This document shows, piece by piece, positions 8,912-16,496 of a stretch of DNA of 64,000 bases (positions are counted from its first letter, which is position 1; each line of letters begins with the position of its first letter). A program made the translations under genes and the position numbers. Where the stretch lies: the NCBI RefSeq assembly GCF_001723355.1, contig NZ_LPWE01000002.1, positions 62,001 to 126,000 of the forward strand, written 5' to 3'. This stretch comes from Methyloceanibacter stevinii. Its GTDB lineage: Bacteria; Pseudomonadota; Alphaproteobacteria; Rhizobiales; Methyloligellaceae. A model generated the notes under the pieces. It was not told the origin of the DNA, did no database searches, and saw only the letters and a program-made list of their open reading frames with translations.

Positions 8912-9676
8912 ATGAAGCGAAAAGTTCTCGTCATCGGGATCGGCGCGGGGAACCCCGACCACCTGACCGTGCAGGCCATCGATGCGCTGAATCGGGCCAG
9001 CGTTTTTTTCATTCCCGACAAGGGCGCCGAGAAGAGCGACCTCGCGCAGCTCAGACGCGAGATTATCGAACGCTTCGTTACGCGCACGAACTATCAGGTC
9101 GTCGGCTTCGACAACCCGGTTCGTGATAGCGCGACCCCGAGCTACCGCCAAGGCGTCAGCGACTGGCACGACGCGGTGGAAGACGTCTACAAAACCTTGT
9201 TGGCGGAGAGACTGAACGACGGCGAGTGCGGCGCCTTTCTCGCTTGGGGGGACCCTGGCCTCTATGACAGCATCCTGCGCATCTTGGAGAGGATTCGCGC
9301 GCGGGGTGATATCGAGCTCGAATATGAGGTCGTTCCCGGGATCAGCAGCGTCCAGGCCTTGGCTGCGGCCCACAGGATTCCCATCAACCGTATTGGCGAA
9401 TCCATCATGATCACCACCGGGCGCAAACTGAAAGAGGGCTTTCCCGAGAATGCGGACAGCGTCATCGTGATGCTCGATGGCCAAGCTGCCTTCAAGAACG
9501 TCGACGGCGATATGGAAATCTTCTGGGGCGCCTATATCGGCACCCCCGACGAGATCCTCGTTTCCGGCAAGCTGAGCGACGTGCTCGACGAGATTGAACG
9601 TGTCAGGCACGAAGCCCGGTCGAAGAAGGGCTGGATCATGGACACGTATCTCTTGCGAAAGCCGCAAGCGCGTTGA
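8912..9676 (+). CDS. cobF: Precorrin-6A synthase (deacetylating)
   Basis: CobF methylates C-1 of precorrin-5 with S-adenosylmethionine and releases acetate in aerobic cobalamin synthesis. The 254-residue protein shows the tetrapyrrole methyltransferase fold: VLVIGIGAGNPDHLTVQAI at the start, FLAWGDPGLYDS (the GDP loop that binds S-adenosylmethionine), and YEVVPGISSVQALAAAHRIP. The C-terminal IFWGAYIGTPDEILVSG region and overall length match CobF rather than CobI/CobM. Its ATG abuts the stop of the BtuF-like gene, so translation is probably coupled. The rest of the cob pathway is elsewhere. Confidence 0.9.
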   Translation: MKRKVLVIGIGAGNPDHLTVQAIDALNRASVFFIPDKGAEKSDLAQLRREIIERFVTRTNYQVVGFDNPVRDSATPSYRQGVSDWHDAVEDVYKTLLAERLNDGECGAFLAWGDPGLYDSILRILERIRARGDIELEYEVVPGISSVQALAAAHRIPINRIGESIMITTGRKLKEGFPENADSVIVMLDGQAAFKNVDGDMEIFWGAYIGTPDEILVSGKLSDVLDEIERVRHEARSKKGWIMDTYLLRKPQAR

Positions 9677-10261
9677 TTGGGACCGGCGATTCATCACCGC
9701 CGGCCCCTCATTCTTCGCAGCCTACTCGGCAGCGGCGGTCAGTTGCGGGGGCAGTTCCGGCTTTGCGCTTGGCGCACCGGAGTCCCTCTTAGCTTTGACA
9801 CCTAGCGGGGGTGTCACAGAACCACGACGCGGCGGGGGATGGGGACGCTTCGCCAGGCCGTCAATTATTCGAAAAAGAGGGAGCGTGAACCAGGAAGCCT
9901 TTAGGTCCGCTTCTGGCACGCAGCGGAGTCTGCAAGGGGGCTCGAACGAGGTCCGCTATCGGAGTGAAGCAGACCCTCTTCTCCATCGGGTCGACTGACG
10001 CCCATTTGTGAGGACACGGCGCGGCAAAGACCACGGCAATTTGCTTTCGCTGCGTCGCAGTCTGATCCTGCAAACGCAACACGCGGCATAAGCCTATCTG
10101 ATTGATCTAAGTGGTAGCGGAGGACCGGTTTGGTCACTCCCCCCTAGCCCTGTTTTCCTTGGAATTCAACGCCTCCCCTCCCTCCCTTAGTGACGAAAGG
10201 GACCAGGCTGCCTCAAAACCCGATGTCCACTACGTGCCAAGAGCTGCCGCATTGCGGAGGT
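9677..10261. other. Intergenic region holding the first copy of the tRNA-linked repeat
   Basis: No credible intact gene lies between cobF and the receiver remnant. The first ~235 bp contain short frames only. The repeat at 9914-10124 occupies the middle. The last ~135 bp are featureless. Confidence 0.5.
9914..10124. repeat. Long direct repeat, left copy, ending in a tRNA-Met 3' fragment
   Basis: This ~210 bp segment is repeated at 23113-23322 with roughly 15-20 differences and one single-base gap (estimated by eye). Its right end, TGGTAGCGGAGGA at 10112-10124, is the complement of the last 13 bases of tRNA-Met(CAT), including CCA. The match to the right copy stops there, so only a tRNA fragment is present here. 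The minus strand of both copies encodes a similar ~49-residue frame starting with GTG and containing CPHKWAS/TV and CFT/API-ADLVRAP. The arrangement resembles the distal attachment site of a tRNA-integrated element, or a dispersed repeat that includes a tRNA end. Confidence 0.75.
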
Positions 10262-10477
10262 TCACCTCCCAAAGTCCAGCGAGCTCGAGTTGTCGCCGTC
10301 CACGCGTTGCGCGCCATCCGTCCACTTGCTCATCATGGCCATGAGAGTGACCGGCGTGATGGGCTTTGGCAGATGATCGCTCATACCGGCCCGCCTGCAC
10401 GTCTCCCATTGTGAGGCGAGCGCTTGTGCCGTCATGGCAATGATCGGAAGGTCCGCAGATTGGCAAGCTCCTAGCAC
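10262..10477 (-). pseudogene. Response-regulator receiver domain remnant
   Basis: The frame reads LPIIAMTAQALASQWETCRR, then AGMSDHLPKPITPVTLMAMM. This is the last third of a CheY-like receiver: the beta-4 strand, the AMTA switch Thr/Ala region and the conserved Lys-Pro of beta-5, as typically found in hybrid histidine kinases. The phosphoacceptor half and any kinase domain are missing. It is a decayed fragment, consistent with the degraded state of this end of the accessory region. Confidence 0.6.
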
Positions 10478-10483
10478 GGCGCG

Positions 10484-10780
10484 CTAATGAGGCTTTTGCT
10501 CTTCCAACCTCTTCTCCGCCATCTCTTTGAGGGTGTTGAGCATCTTTCCCAGGCTTTTCGCCAGGTCGACGGCGGCGGCCGGGGACAAGGCAAGCCTTGA
10601 CGTGACGTGGACATTCGCCCCCGCCGCGCCCCCGTCCGGATTGCCGGTAGGAAGAACGCGCGCCACGCCAAACGTCAGGCTTACGCAAGCACCGTCGAAG
10701 GCCGCGCTAATGAGCTTGTTGGCGTAGATCTCCTTCGCCGATGGATCGTCCACTATTTGAGCTGCCGGCCTGTCCGTCAT
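10484..10780 (-). CDS. Hypothetical protein, DUF3467-like
   Basis: This 98-residue soluble protein begins at ATG 10780 with GGGAGG eight bases upstream. The pattern EIYANKLISAAFDGACVSLTFG, followed later by VTSRLALSPAAAVDLAKSLGKML, resembles small DUF3467-type proteins (a YANxV strand, a (T/D)FG strand, then an R-x-x-L/M-S-P helix). No function is known for them. The assignment is from pattern only; it could be an unrelated hypothetical protein. It lies just upstream of the receiver remnant on the same strand. Confidence 0.5.
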   Translation of the reverse strand: MTDRPAAQIVDDPSAKEIYANKLISAAFDGACVSLTFGVARVLPTGNPDGGAAGANVHVTSRLALSPAAAVDLAKSLGKMLNTLKEMAEKRLEEQKPH

Positions 10781-10832
10781 GGCAGAAACCTCCCAGATTT
10801 TTCAGGGCCTCTTTTTCCCAACCGAAGCCGTC

Positions 10833-11402
10833 TCACCGTTCGGGCGCAGCGCGCGTCGGCACGCTCGCTTGCAAGCGCGGGAGAAAATCCCACAGGTCCC
10901 GGTTGAGGTCGCGCAGATCGTGAATCGCAGCTGACATTTCGTCGATACGCGCCTGGTCGACTTTCCGGGTCTCCCCGAACTTGAACTGGCCTCGCCGCTC
11001 CACGATGCGCAAAGACTGCGTGTGCGTTATGTCGCCTTGCGCGTTGAGCATGAACATCGCGTGGTTGAACTCGTTGCGCAGCCGCGTGGCTACCGTAAAC
11101 CGCTCGATCAAGCCATCGAGTTCGTCGCGGACTTCGGTTTGACCAATTCGGATAAGCGCCAGTCGCTGTATCAGATCAAGTCTCGCCCGCGTGGTGTTGA
11201 GCGTCGAGAACACGATTGCCGCCGATACTTCGTCCGTGTCGAGCAGAAGCATCAGCACATAGATGAACATGCTCTCGTTGTTGGACCAGCTGAACGAGAG
11301 ATTCCCGATCAGAGCGAGAAGCATTGTCCGGCGGTCGGCGGATTCGAGTGCAGCCGTCTCGATTGATTCAAAGTCGGGCTTGGGTGGCAATCGTGAAATC
11401 AT
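10833..11402 (-). CDS. Hypothetical helical protein
   Basis: About 189 residues from ATG 11402, rich in predicted helices and Arg/Leu/Asp, with no signal peptide. A moderately hydrophobic stretch (MLLALIGNLSFSWSNNESMF, then IYVLMLLL) occurs early, and long amphipathic helices follow (ARLDLIQRLALIRIGQTEV; RLRNEFNHAMFML). The RNEFNHAMF segment faintly recalls R-x4-6-H motifs of HEPN-type helical bundles, but that is weak. An alternative ATG at 11489 would add 29 residues and overlap the divergent neighbour's start. Function unknown. Confidence 0.5.
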   Translation of the reverse strand: MISRLPPKPDFESIETAALESADRRTMLLALIGNLSFSWSNNESMFIYVLMLLLDTDEVSAAIVFSTLNTTRARLDLIQRLALIRIGQTEVRDELDGLIERFTVATRLRNEFNHAMFMLNAQGDITHTQSLRIVERRGQFKFGETRKVDQARIDEMSAAIHDLRDLNRDLWDFLPRLQASVPTRAAPER

Positions 11403-11487
11403 GGGGAAGACTCGCAATTGATCGATGAACGCGCGAAAATAGCGATCCAACGCCAGTGTCGATCCCCTTCTGACGAGGGGTGATGCC

Positions 11488-11985
11488 ATGTTTGGACTCT
11501 TGAAAGTCCGCCGCGCACGCAAGGCAACCGTCGCTTTGATCTCACCTTTCGTCGAGGAGAGTCAGAGACGATTCTCCTCGACACTGACGGAACAAGCTTG
11601 GCTAGACCCCTACATGGTCGGCTTCATGAGCATGTTGATCTCCTTGGCCGCCGAATACACAACCGGCCGCCTCGATTCTCAAAGCGCGGGCCTCGTTCAG
11701 CTCGAAGCGTGGCAGGACGTGACAGGATTCCCGAGTCATTTGATCGGAGAAGAGATCTGCCTACTCAGCAGCGGACACGACCGAAAATTCAGTCACGGCT
11801 GTCTCAACGCCAGCCGCTTCATGGAAGAACTGACGCGTCCCGCGTCTACCCATCCCGATCACCTTCCACCTGGCTCTCGGGTACACGGCCTCAACTACGA
11901 TCGGTCCGCAGCAATGGCGCTTTGGTCGGACCTGTTTGATGGCCACATCGAGTCGTTCGATCGGGATCCAGATCTGCCACCATAG
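11488..11985 (+). CDS. Hypothetical protein
   Basis: This 165-residue frame starts at ATG 11488 behind a GAGGGGTG element. It has a basic N-terminus (LLKVRRARKATVAL) and a central region with LDPYMVGFMSMLISLAAEYT that could be amphipathic or membrane-associated. No family is recognised. It is divergent from the helical protein gene, with start codons nearly back to back, which suggests a shared control region or that the other gene starts at 11402. Confidence 0.45.
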   Translation: MFGLLKVRRARKATVALISPFVEESQRRFSSTLTEQAWLDPYMVGFMSMLISLAAEYTTGRLDSQSAGLVQLEAWQDVTGFPSHLIGEEICLLSSGHDRKFSHGCLNASRFMEELTRPASTHPDHLPPGSRVHGLNYDRSAAMALWSDLFDGHIESFDRDPDLPP

Positions 11986-12281
11986 GACAAACGTTTCCCA
12001 CCTGACGCCAGTCGCCACTGCCGATCTTGGGAGGCGCATTTATCAGTGCCTTCCTCAACCGATGCACTGGCAACCCAGAACCCCCGAACGACATACGCGT
12101 TGTCGTCTGAGTTCACGGGTGCCGTCGATGTCTTTGGGAGCACCGGCGGTGCAATTTTGGAGAAGGCAGCAAGAAACTCTGTCGCCAGCTGACGACTGCC
12201 ATTCTCTCTTAAAATAGTCAAAAAACTTTCGAGCTGACGCTCTCGCGGCGTTTGACCCGCAATATCCCTTGGGCGCGACAT
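11895..12281 (-). CDS. Doubtful short hypothetical frame
   Basis: This frame starts at ATG 12281. Its first ~50 residues look protein-like (SRPRDIAGQTPRERQLESFL, then TILRENGSRQLATEFLAAF), as in small helical regulators. The rest is Ser/Arg-rich and runs antisense into the 11488-11985 gene. It may be a truncated gene whose 3' part has been replaced. The sequence from 12282 to 12512 holds nothing recognisable. Confidence 0.2.
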   Translation of the reverse strand: MSRPRDIAGQTPRERQLESFLTILRENGSRQLATEFLAAFSKIAPPVLPKTSTAPVNSDDNAYVVRGFWVASASVEEGTDKCASQDRQWRLASGGKRLSYGGRSGSRSNDSMWPSNRSDQSAIAADRS

Positions 12282-12512
12282 GTGACGCAACTCCTCACGC
12301 AACTGTACGCCATGACGACCATCGGGGCTTACGCTTCCGACCCTACCCTACAACCTTAAGTCTATGCTAACAGCACCCTTAAATGTTTAAACTTTTTGTG
12401 ACGATTCTGTGGCGGCTGCCGTGACGGTCAGTCTCCGCCCGTAACAAAAATGGCAAAGCCGGGACATCTTGAAGGCAGCGAAGGAAATCACCTTCTTGTG
12501 AACGGCGCAGGT

Positions 12513-12938
12513 CTACTGGCTCCGATGCCTGAGGCGGAGCTTCTGCTCTAAAATTCGCAACCGCGAAAGCATTGCCGTCGCGGTCTTGGCGGTGACGCCC
12601 AATATCTGCGCCGCTTTGTAGGACGTCAGGGTCGGCCCCAGAGCACGGCTGAGCATGATGAGCTGCAGCCACTTATGCATGGGGACCTTGCTGTCCTGAA
12701 AGATCGTTCCGAGTTTGACCGTGAAGGGTCGCCGGCAGTCGTAGCATTTGTATGTATGGATGCGGGTGCTCGCCCCGTTCAGACGCCCAATCCGGCGGTT
12801 GCTGCCGCAATGAGGGCAAACAGGCCCGTCCGGCCAGATTCGTCGCTCGACGAACTCATAGGCCGCCTCTTCATCGCGGAATGTGCCGAGGTCTAGTGTA
12901 TCTCGCCTCTTCATATGTGTGCCCGACGCCAGCGACAT
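12513..12938 (-). pseudogene. Truncated IS1595/ISXO2-type transposase (zinc ribbon and HTH only)
   Basis: The 141-residue frame has the N-terminal part of IS1595-family transposases. A zinc ribbon contains C-P-H-C and C-Y-D-C (PDGPVCPHCGSNRRIG and YKCYDCRRPFTVKLGTIF), followed by DSKVPMHKWLQLIMLSRAL and a helix-turn-helix (TSYKAAQILGVTAKTATAML). The DDE catalytic domain (ISXO2-like, normally ~150 more residues) is absent; the frame stops at RHRSQ and the next ~130 bp do not encode it. No flanking inverted repeats were found by eye. It is either an IS remnant or a domesticated DNA-binding protein. ATG 12938 has AGAGGA upstream. Confidence 0.7.
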
Positions 12939-13503
12939 CGCTCGCGATCCTCTAGCTAGACCACCTGATGGACACCACCGTGGGCTACGCCACCCCGGCG
13001 AAGCTACCGTGGGTCCGCTTTGGGCTCAACAGTAGAAGTGGGTACGCATTGTATAAAGGATGGTACGCTTAATATTAGTTGCGGACAACCGGCGCTCACC
13101 AGAAATTTCAATACAGTAATGAAGATCACATGTCTTAGGTACGGCTCGGAATACGGTTAATTTATGTAGCGATTCCAGAAGTATATGCTGGGTATGGATT
13201 AGTCACTACTTGGTATGCATAAAATCATTGCGATTAGTACTTCGTCTCCGCCTAATAACGGACACTTGATCGGCGCGTTCCGGTCAAGAAGCAAAAGGAA
13301 GGAGGCAAACACCCGGAAGAGCAATCCCGTTACCACAGGCGGCAGATTGACGGTGTGTCTTGGCGCAAGCGAGCCGTCCCGCAATCCGGGCCGCAATTGA
13401 TAAACCGAAACTGGACGCAATCGCATATGCGTTGCTCGCCGACGCAGAAGATCAGCGAGTTTCTCAGCCGCGATGCGTCCCTTGTATGACCAAGGAGACC
13501 ATC
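12939..13503. other. AT-rich non-coding stretch upstream of the acidic repeat protein
   Basis: About 560 bp, visibly richer in A+T between 13030 and 13260 than the surroundings. It contains many TATA/TTAAT stretches and no convincing reading frame. It probably contains the promoter of the gene at 13504. The base composition fits horizontally acquired DNA. Confidence 0.45.
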
Positions 13504-14355
13504 ATGGGCTACCGTCCCTACGACCCCAAGCACGACCCTGATCAGGACCAGAAGCAAGATCAGGATCAGAAACAGGATCAGGACCAGAAGCAAGATCAGC
13601 TTCAGGGCCAGGCTCAAGGCCAAGCGCAAGGCCAGGCTCAACTAGCGGTCCAGGCTCTCTACCAGGAAAGCGACAGCAAGAACGAAAACGACAATAAGAA
13701 CGAGAATGAGAACAAGAACGAGGTAGAGAACAAGGTAGAAAACGACGTCGACAATAAGGTCGAAAACGAAGTCGAGAACAAGATCGAGAACGAGGTCAAG
13801 AACGAGGTCAAGACTGAAGTCGAGACCAAGGTCGACGTGGATGTCGACATTGACTTAGACCTTGACAGCTTGCCGACTGACGACGACCTGATCGACATCG
13901 AGCACTTCAACGCGCAGGACAACGAAGGCATCGTCCAAGCTCTTGCTAACGACGTCTGGCAAGACGTTTCCGGCACGGGCAACGACAACGCCTTCAATAT
14001 CCAGCAGGTCAACTCGCTCGTTGACAATGACAAGGTGGAGCGCGCTGAAGTCAGCTACGATGGCGGCGGCGGTGGTGACAGCAAGGGCGATCCCAAGTGG
14101 GATTGGGGTCATCACGACTCCGACGGCGGCGCCGGCTTCAGTCAGTCGGCCTACGCACATGGCGGCGACGCCAAGATGGACGACGTCACGGCCGAGAGCG
14201 AGATCGGCAACATCAGTGATGCCGCTACGGCGTCTGCTGATGGAATCGCGAGCAACGAAGCGTTCACCCAGAACATCGTTCAGGGTGCCAACATCCAGTT
14301 CAACTCAAATGAGATCTCGGTTGTTGGTGACGACGCAACGGACGCGATCCTGTAA
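13504..14355 (+). CDS. Acidic low-complexity repeat protein, putative type I secretion substrate
   Basis: This 283-residue protein has a striking modular layout. It has a short head (MGYRPYDPKHDPD), then DQDQKQ repeats (about residues 13-30), QGQA repeats (about 31-45), and a long run of ENK/EVENKVEN-type repeats (about 55-110) with coiled-coil-like charge alternation. A DVDVDIDLDLD stretch and a glycine-rich C-terminal half follow. The C-terminal half contains FNIQQVNSLVDND and NIVQGANIQFNSNE, which resemble the repeat unit of the large protein encoded at 14479. There is no signal peptide, as expected of a type I substrate. ATG 13504 follows CAAGGAG. A terminator closes the unit. The role is inferred from neighbours only. 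Confidence 0.65.
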   Translation: MGYRPYDPKHDPDQDQKQDQDQKQDQDQKQDQLQGQAQGQAQGQAQLAVQALYQESDSKNENDNKNENENKNEVENKVENDVDNKVENEVENKIENEVKNEVKTEVETKVDVDVDIDLDLDSLPTDDDLIDIEHFNAQDNEGIVQALANDVWQDVSGTGNDNAFNIQQVNSLVDNDKVERAEVSYDGGGGGDSKGDPKWDWGHHDSDGGAGFSQSAYAHGGDAKMDDVTAESEIGNISDAATASADGIASNEAFTQNIVQGANIQFNSNEISVVGDDATDAIL

Positions 14356-14366
14356 CCAAACCAACG

Positions 14367-14396
14367 AGCCCGCGCGGACACACCGCGCGGGCTTTC
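14367..14396 (+). terminator. Rho-independent terminator after the acidic repeat protein
   Basis: AGCCCGCGCGG and CCGCGCGGGCT form an 11 bp perfect stem around an ACACA loop, followed by TTCTC. It starts 12 bases after the stop codon at 14355. Confidence 0.75.
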
Positions 14397-14478
14397 TCAA
14401 TTAGAAGCGGCATCAGCGGGGATACTTGGAGAGAGGCGCCAAGAGCCGAGCCGAGAGAAGTTCGGCGTGGAGGCATAG

Positions 14479-16471
14479 ATGGGCACCGGTGCTACCGAGA
14501 TCATCCGCCTGTTCGCAGGTCACTTCCACCTCAGCAATGAGACGGGCCGGCTACGCGAGTCCTACGATGAGTTCATGGCTCATCGGGCGCGCGGGGATTT
14601 CGATCCGGGCGGTCACGACGCAGTCCACAAGCGCCCGACCTCGATGAATTCCATACATTCTCTCGATTTGTCGATCCTTACTCGGAACCACCTAGCCTGA
14701 TCGGCTACGGCCCGCTATCGGCGGACCCGTTGCGATCCGAGGCGCGTCCCCTGGACATCAACCCGATCATCGACAATGCACTCCCTCACGAGCTGGCCGC
14801 GCCTGGCGCACCGCTCTTGATCGCCGCCCCTACACTTCTGCAGATCGAGATCGGGTCCGGTGAACTGGCAATCCACGTCACGTACGATACCGGCGGGGAC
14901 CAGCACCTGATTCAAGTCCAACAACTCAACGTCATGTGGGACAACGACATCGCGATCCCCGAGGGGTGGTCGGCGGAAGCTCTCCAGGCGCTTCAGTTCC
15001 GCGATGTCGCAGAAACGCTTCAGGATCTCCATGACCAGGCCGCGCCGCGGCGCCTCCAGAATTTTCCGACGCCTCCTTCAACACAGGGTCACTCATATCG
15101 TTCGCCGGCGAATACGATGCCGAATGGGAAACCTTGGGCGAAACGACCAGGAGCGACGTCGAGCCGGGTGTCTACGTAAACGGCGAACTACAGCCCGAAG
15201 ACGCAGAGTTGCCGGTGTTTCCGGTTGGGCTTGGCGACGACAGGGAGACCGAAAGCCCCTATCCGACGGACGTCCCCGGACAGATCTTGACGGCGGGCTC
15301 GAACCTCGCCGCCAACGTCGCGGGCATTTTCGATATCAATCATGGGATCGGCACCCTTGTCGTCGTCGGCGACTACTTCAGGACCGACGCCATCGTTCAG
15401 CTCAATCTCTATGTCGACGACGACGACATCACATATGCTGGCGACGGCGTTTTCCAGATCGAGGGCGATGGCAACGAGGCCTTCAACATCGCCACGTTTC
15501 TCGACACGGACGCAGGAGTTCCGAGCTTTGCTGGGAGCAATATCTTTCCCGGAATCGACTGGTACGTCGATGTGCTCGACGGCGACCTCTATGACGTCAG
15601 CGTGGTATCGCAGGCGAACTGGCTATACGACAACGACGTCTCGGTTCAGGACAACTACCTGACCAACTATCAGCTCCTCATGGGAGCCAACGAGCAAGGC
15701 AACTTCACCGAGATCATAACCATCGGTGAAAATTACGACTTGGTTATCGTCCTCGGCGACTACCACGAGCTCAACCTCATCTATCAGAAGAATATCCTGC
15801 TCGACCCGGACACGCTCAAAGTGCTCGGCTACGACGACGCCTTCGGGGACGGCGATGGTCTGACTGACCCTTCCATCACGACCGGCGCGAACTGGCTGCA
15901 GAACGAGGCATTGATCGAGCAATGGGGAACCCAGTCCTACCAGGAGCTCACGCCCGCCTGGGAGGCCTTGATCGCGCAGCTGAATGCCGGTGACACCGAA
16001 TTGGATCCTTCGGTCGGCGTCGGCATCCCCAATTTCGGCGATCCTGCGTTCAACATCCTGCTGATCACCGGTGACGTCTATGACATCAATGCCATCGAGC
16101 AGGAGAACGTTGTTGCCGATGCCGATGTCGCACTCCAGCTGCTGCCCGCCGCGGCCGCGGATGCGGACCCGGTCATGCAGGTTGCATCCACCGGGGAGAA
16201 CGCCCTCGGGAACTTCGCCACCATCGTTCACACCGGTCCGGCGGCTGACTACTACGTCGGCGGAGACTTCTACGAGGATGAATTGCTCATCCAAACCGAA
16301 CTGATCGCGAGCAACGACGACACGGTCACGGGCTCAGATCCGGACGTTTTGGCGAACGAACTCGTCGCCTTTACCTCGCCTCCCGAGGAAGACGGTCACG
16401 ACGAGGACGTCGTGGCCGTTCCTGTTCACGACTCAGCTCATTCGGACGTTCTCGGCAATGTCCTTACGTAA
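14479..16471 (+). CDS. Large acidic repeat protein, putative T1SS substrate, two frameshifts
   Basis: Three overlapping frames read as one ~665-residue acidic protein if one base is restored near 14631 (CAAG|CGCCC) and one near 15047 (GCCG|CGGCG). Frame 1 begins MGTGATEIIRLFAGHFHLSN; frame 2 continues PDLDEFHTFSRFVDPYSEPP; frame 3 runs from about 15050 to the stop. The body is built from a repeat with consensus GDxYx(4)IxQxNxLxDxD, near 14896, 15364, 15570, 15754, 16066 and 16258. Several copies are preceded by GNxATI-like strands. No signal peptide is present and Asp/Asn content is high. It lies 25 bp upstream of the ABC exporter gene, so it is probably that exporter's cargo. Only 15134-16471 is a continuous open frame. 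Confidence 0.6.
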
Positions 16472-16496
16472 AAAAGGATCAGGGGCACAGTAGAGC

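Noticed and set aside
13540-13860. Repetitive DNA that could be taken for a CRISPR array
   Set aside because: The repeats are short in-frame protein repeats (DQDQK, QGQA, ENK) without regular spacers. No cas genes are present.
14631-15060. Programmed frameshifting as an explanation for the split substrate gene
   Set aside because: There is no slippery heptamer or downstream pseudoknot at either break, and similar breaks occur in many unrelated genes of this window.
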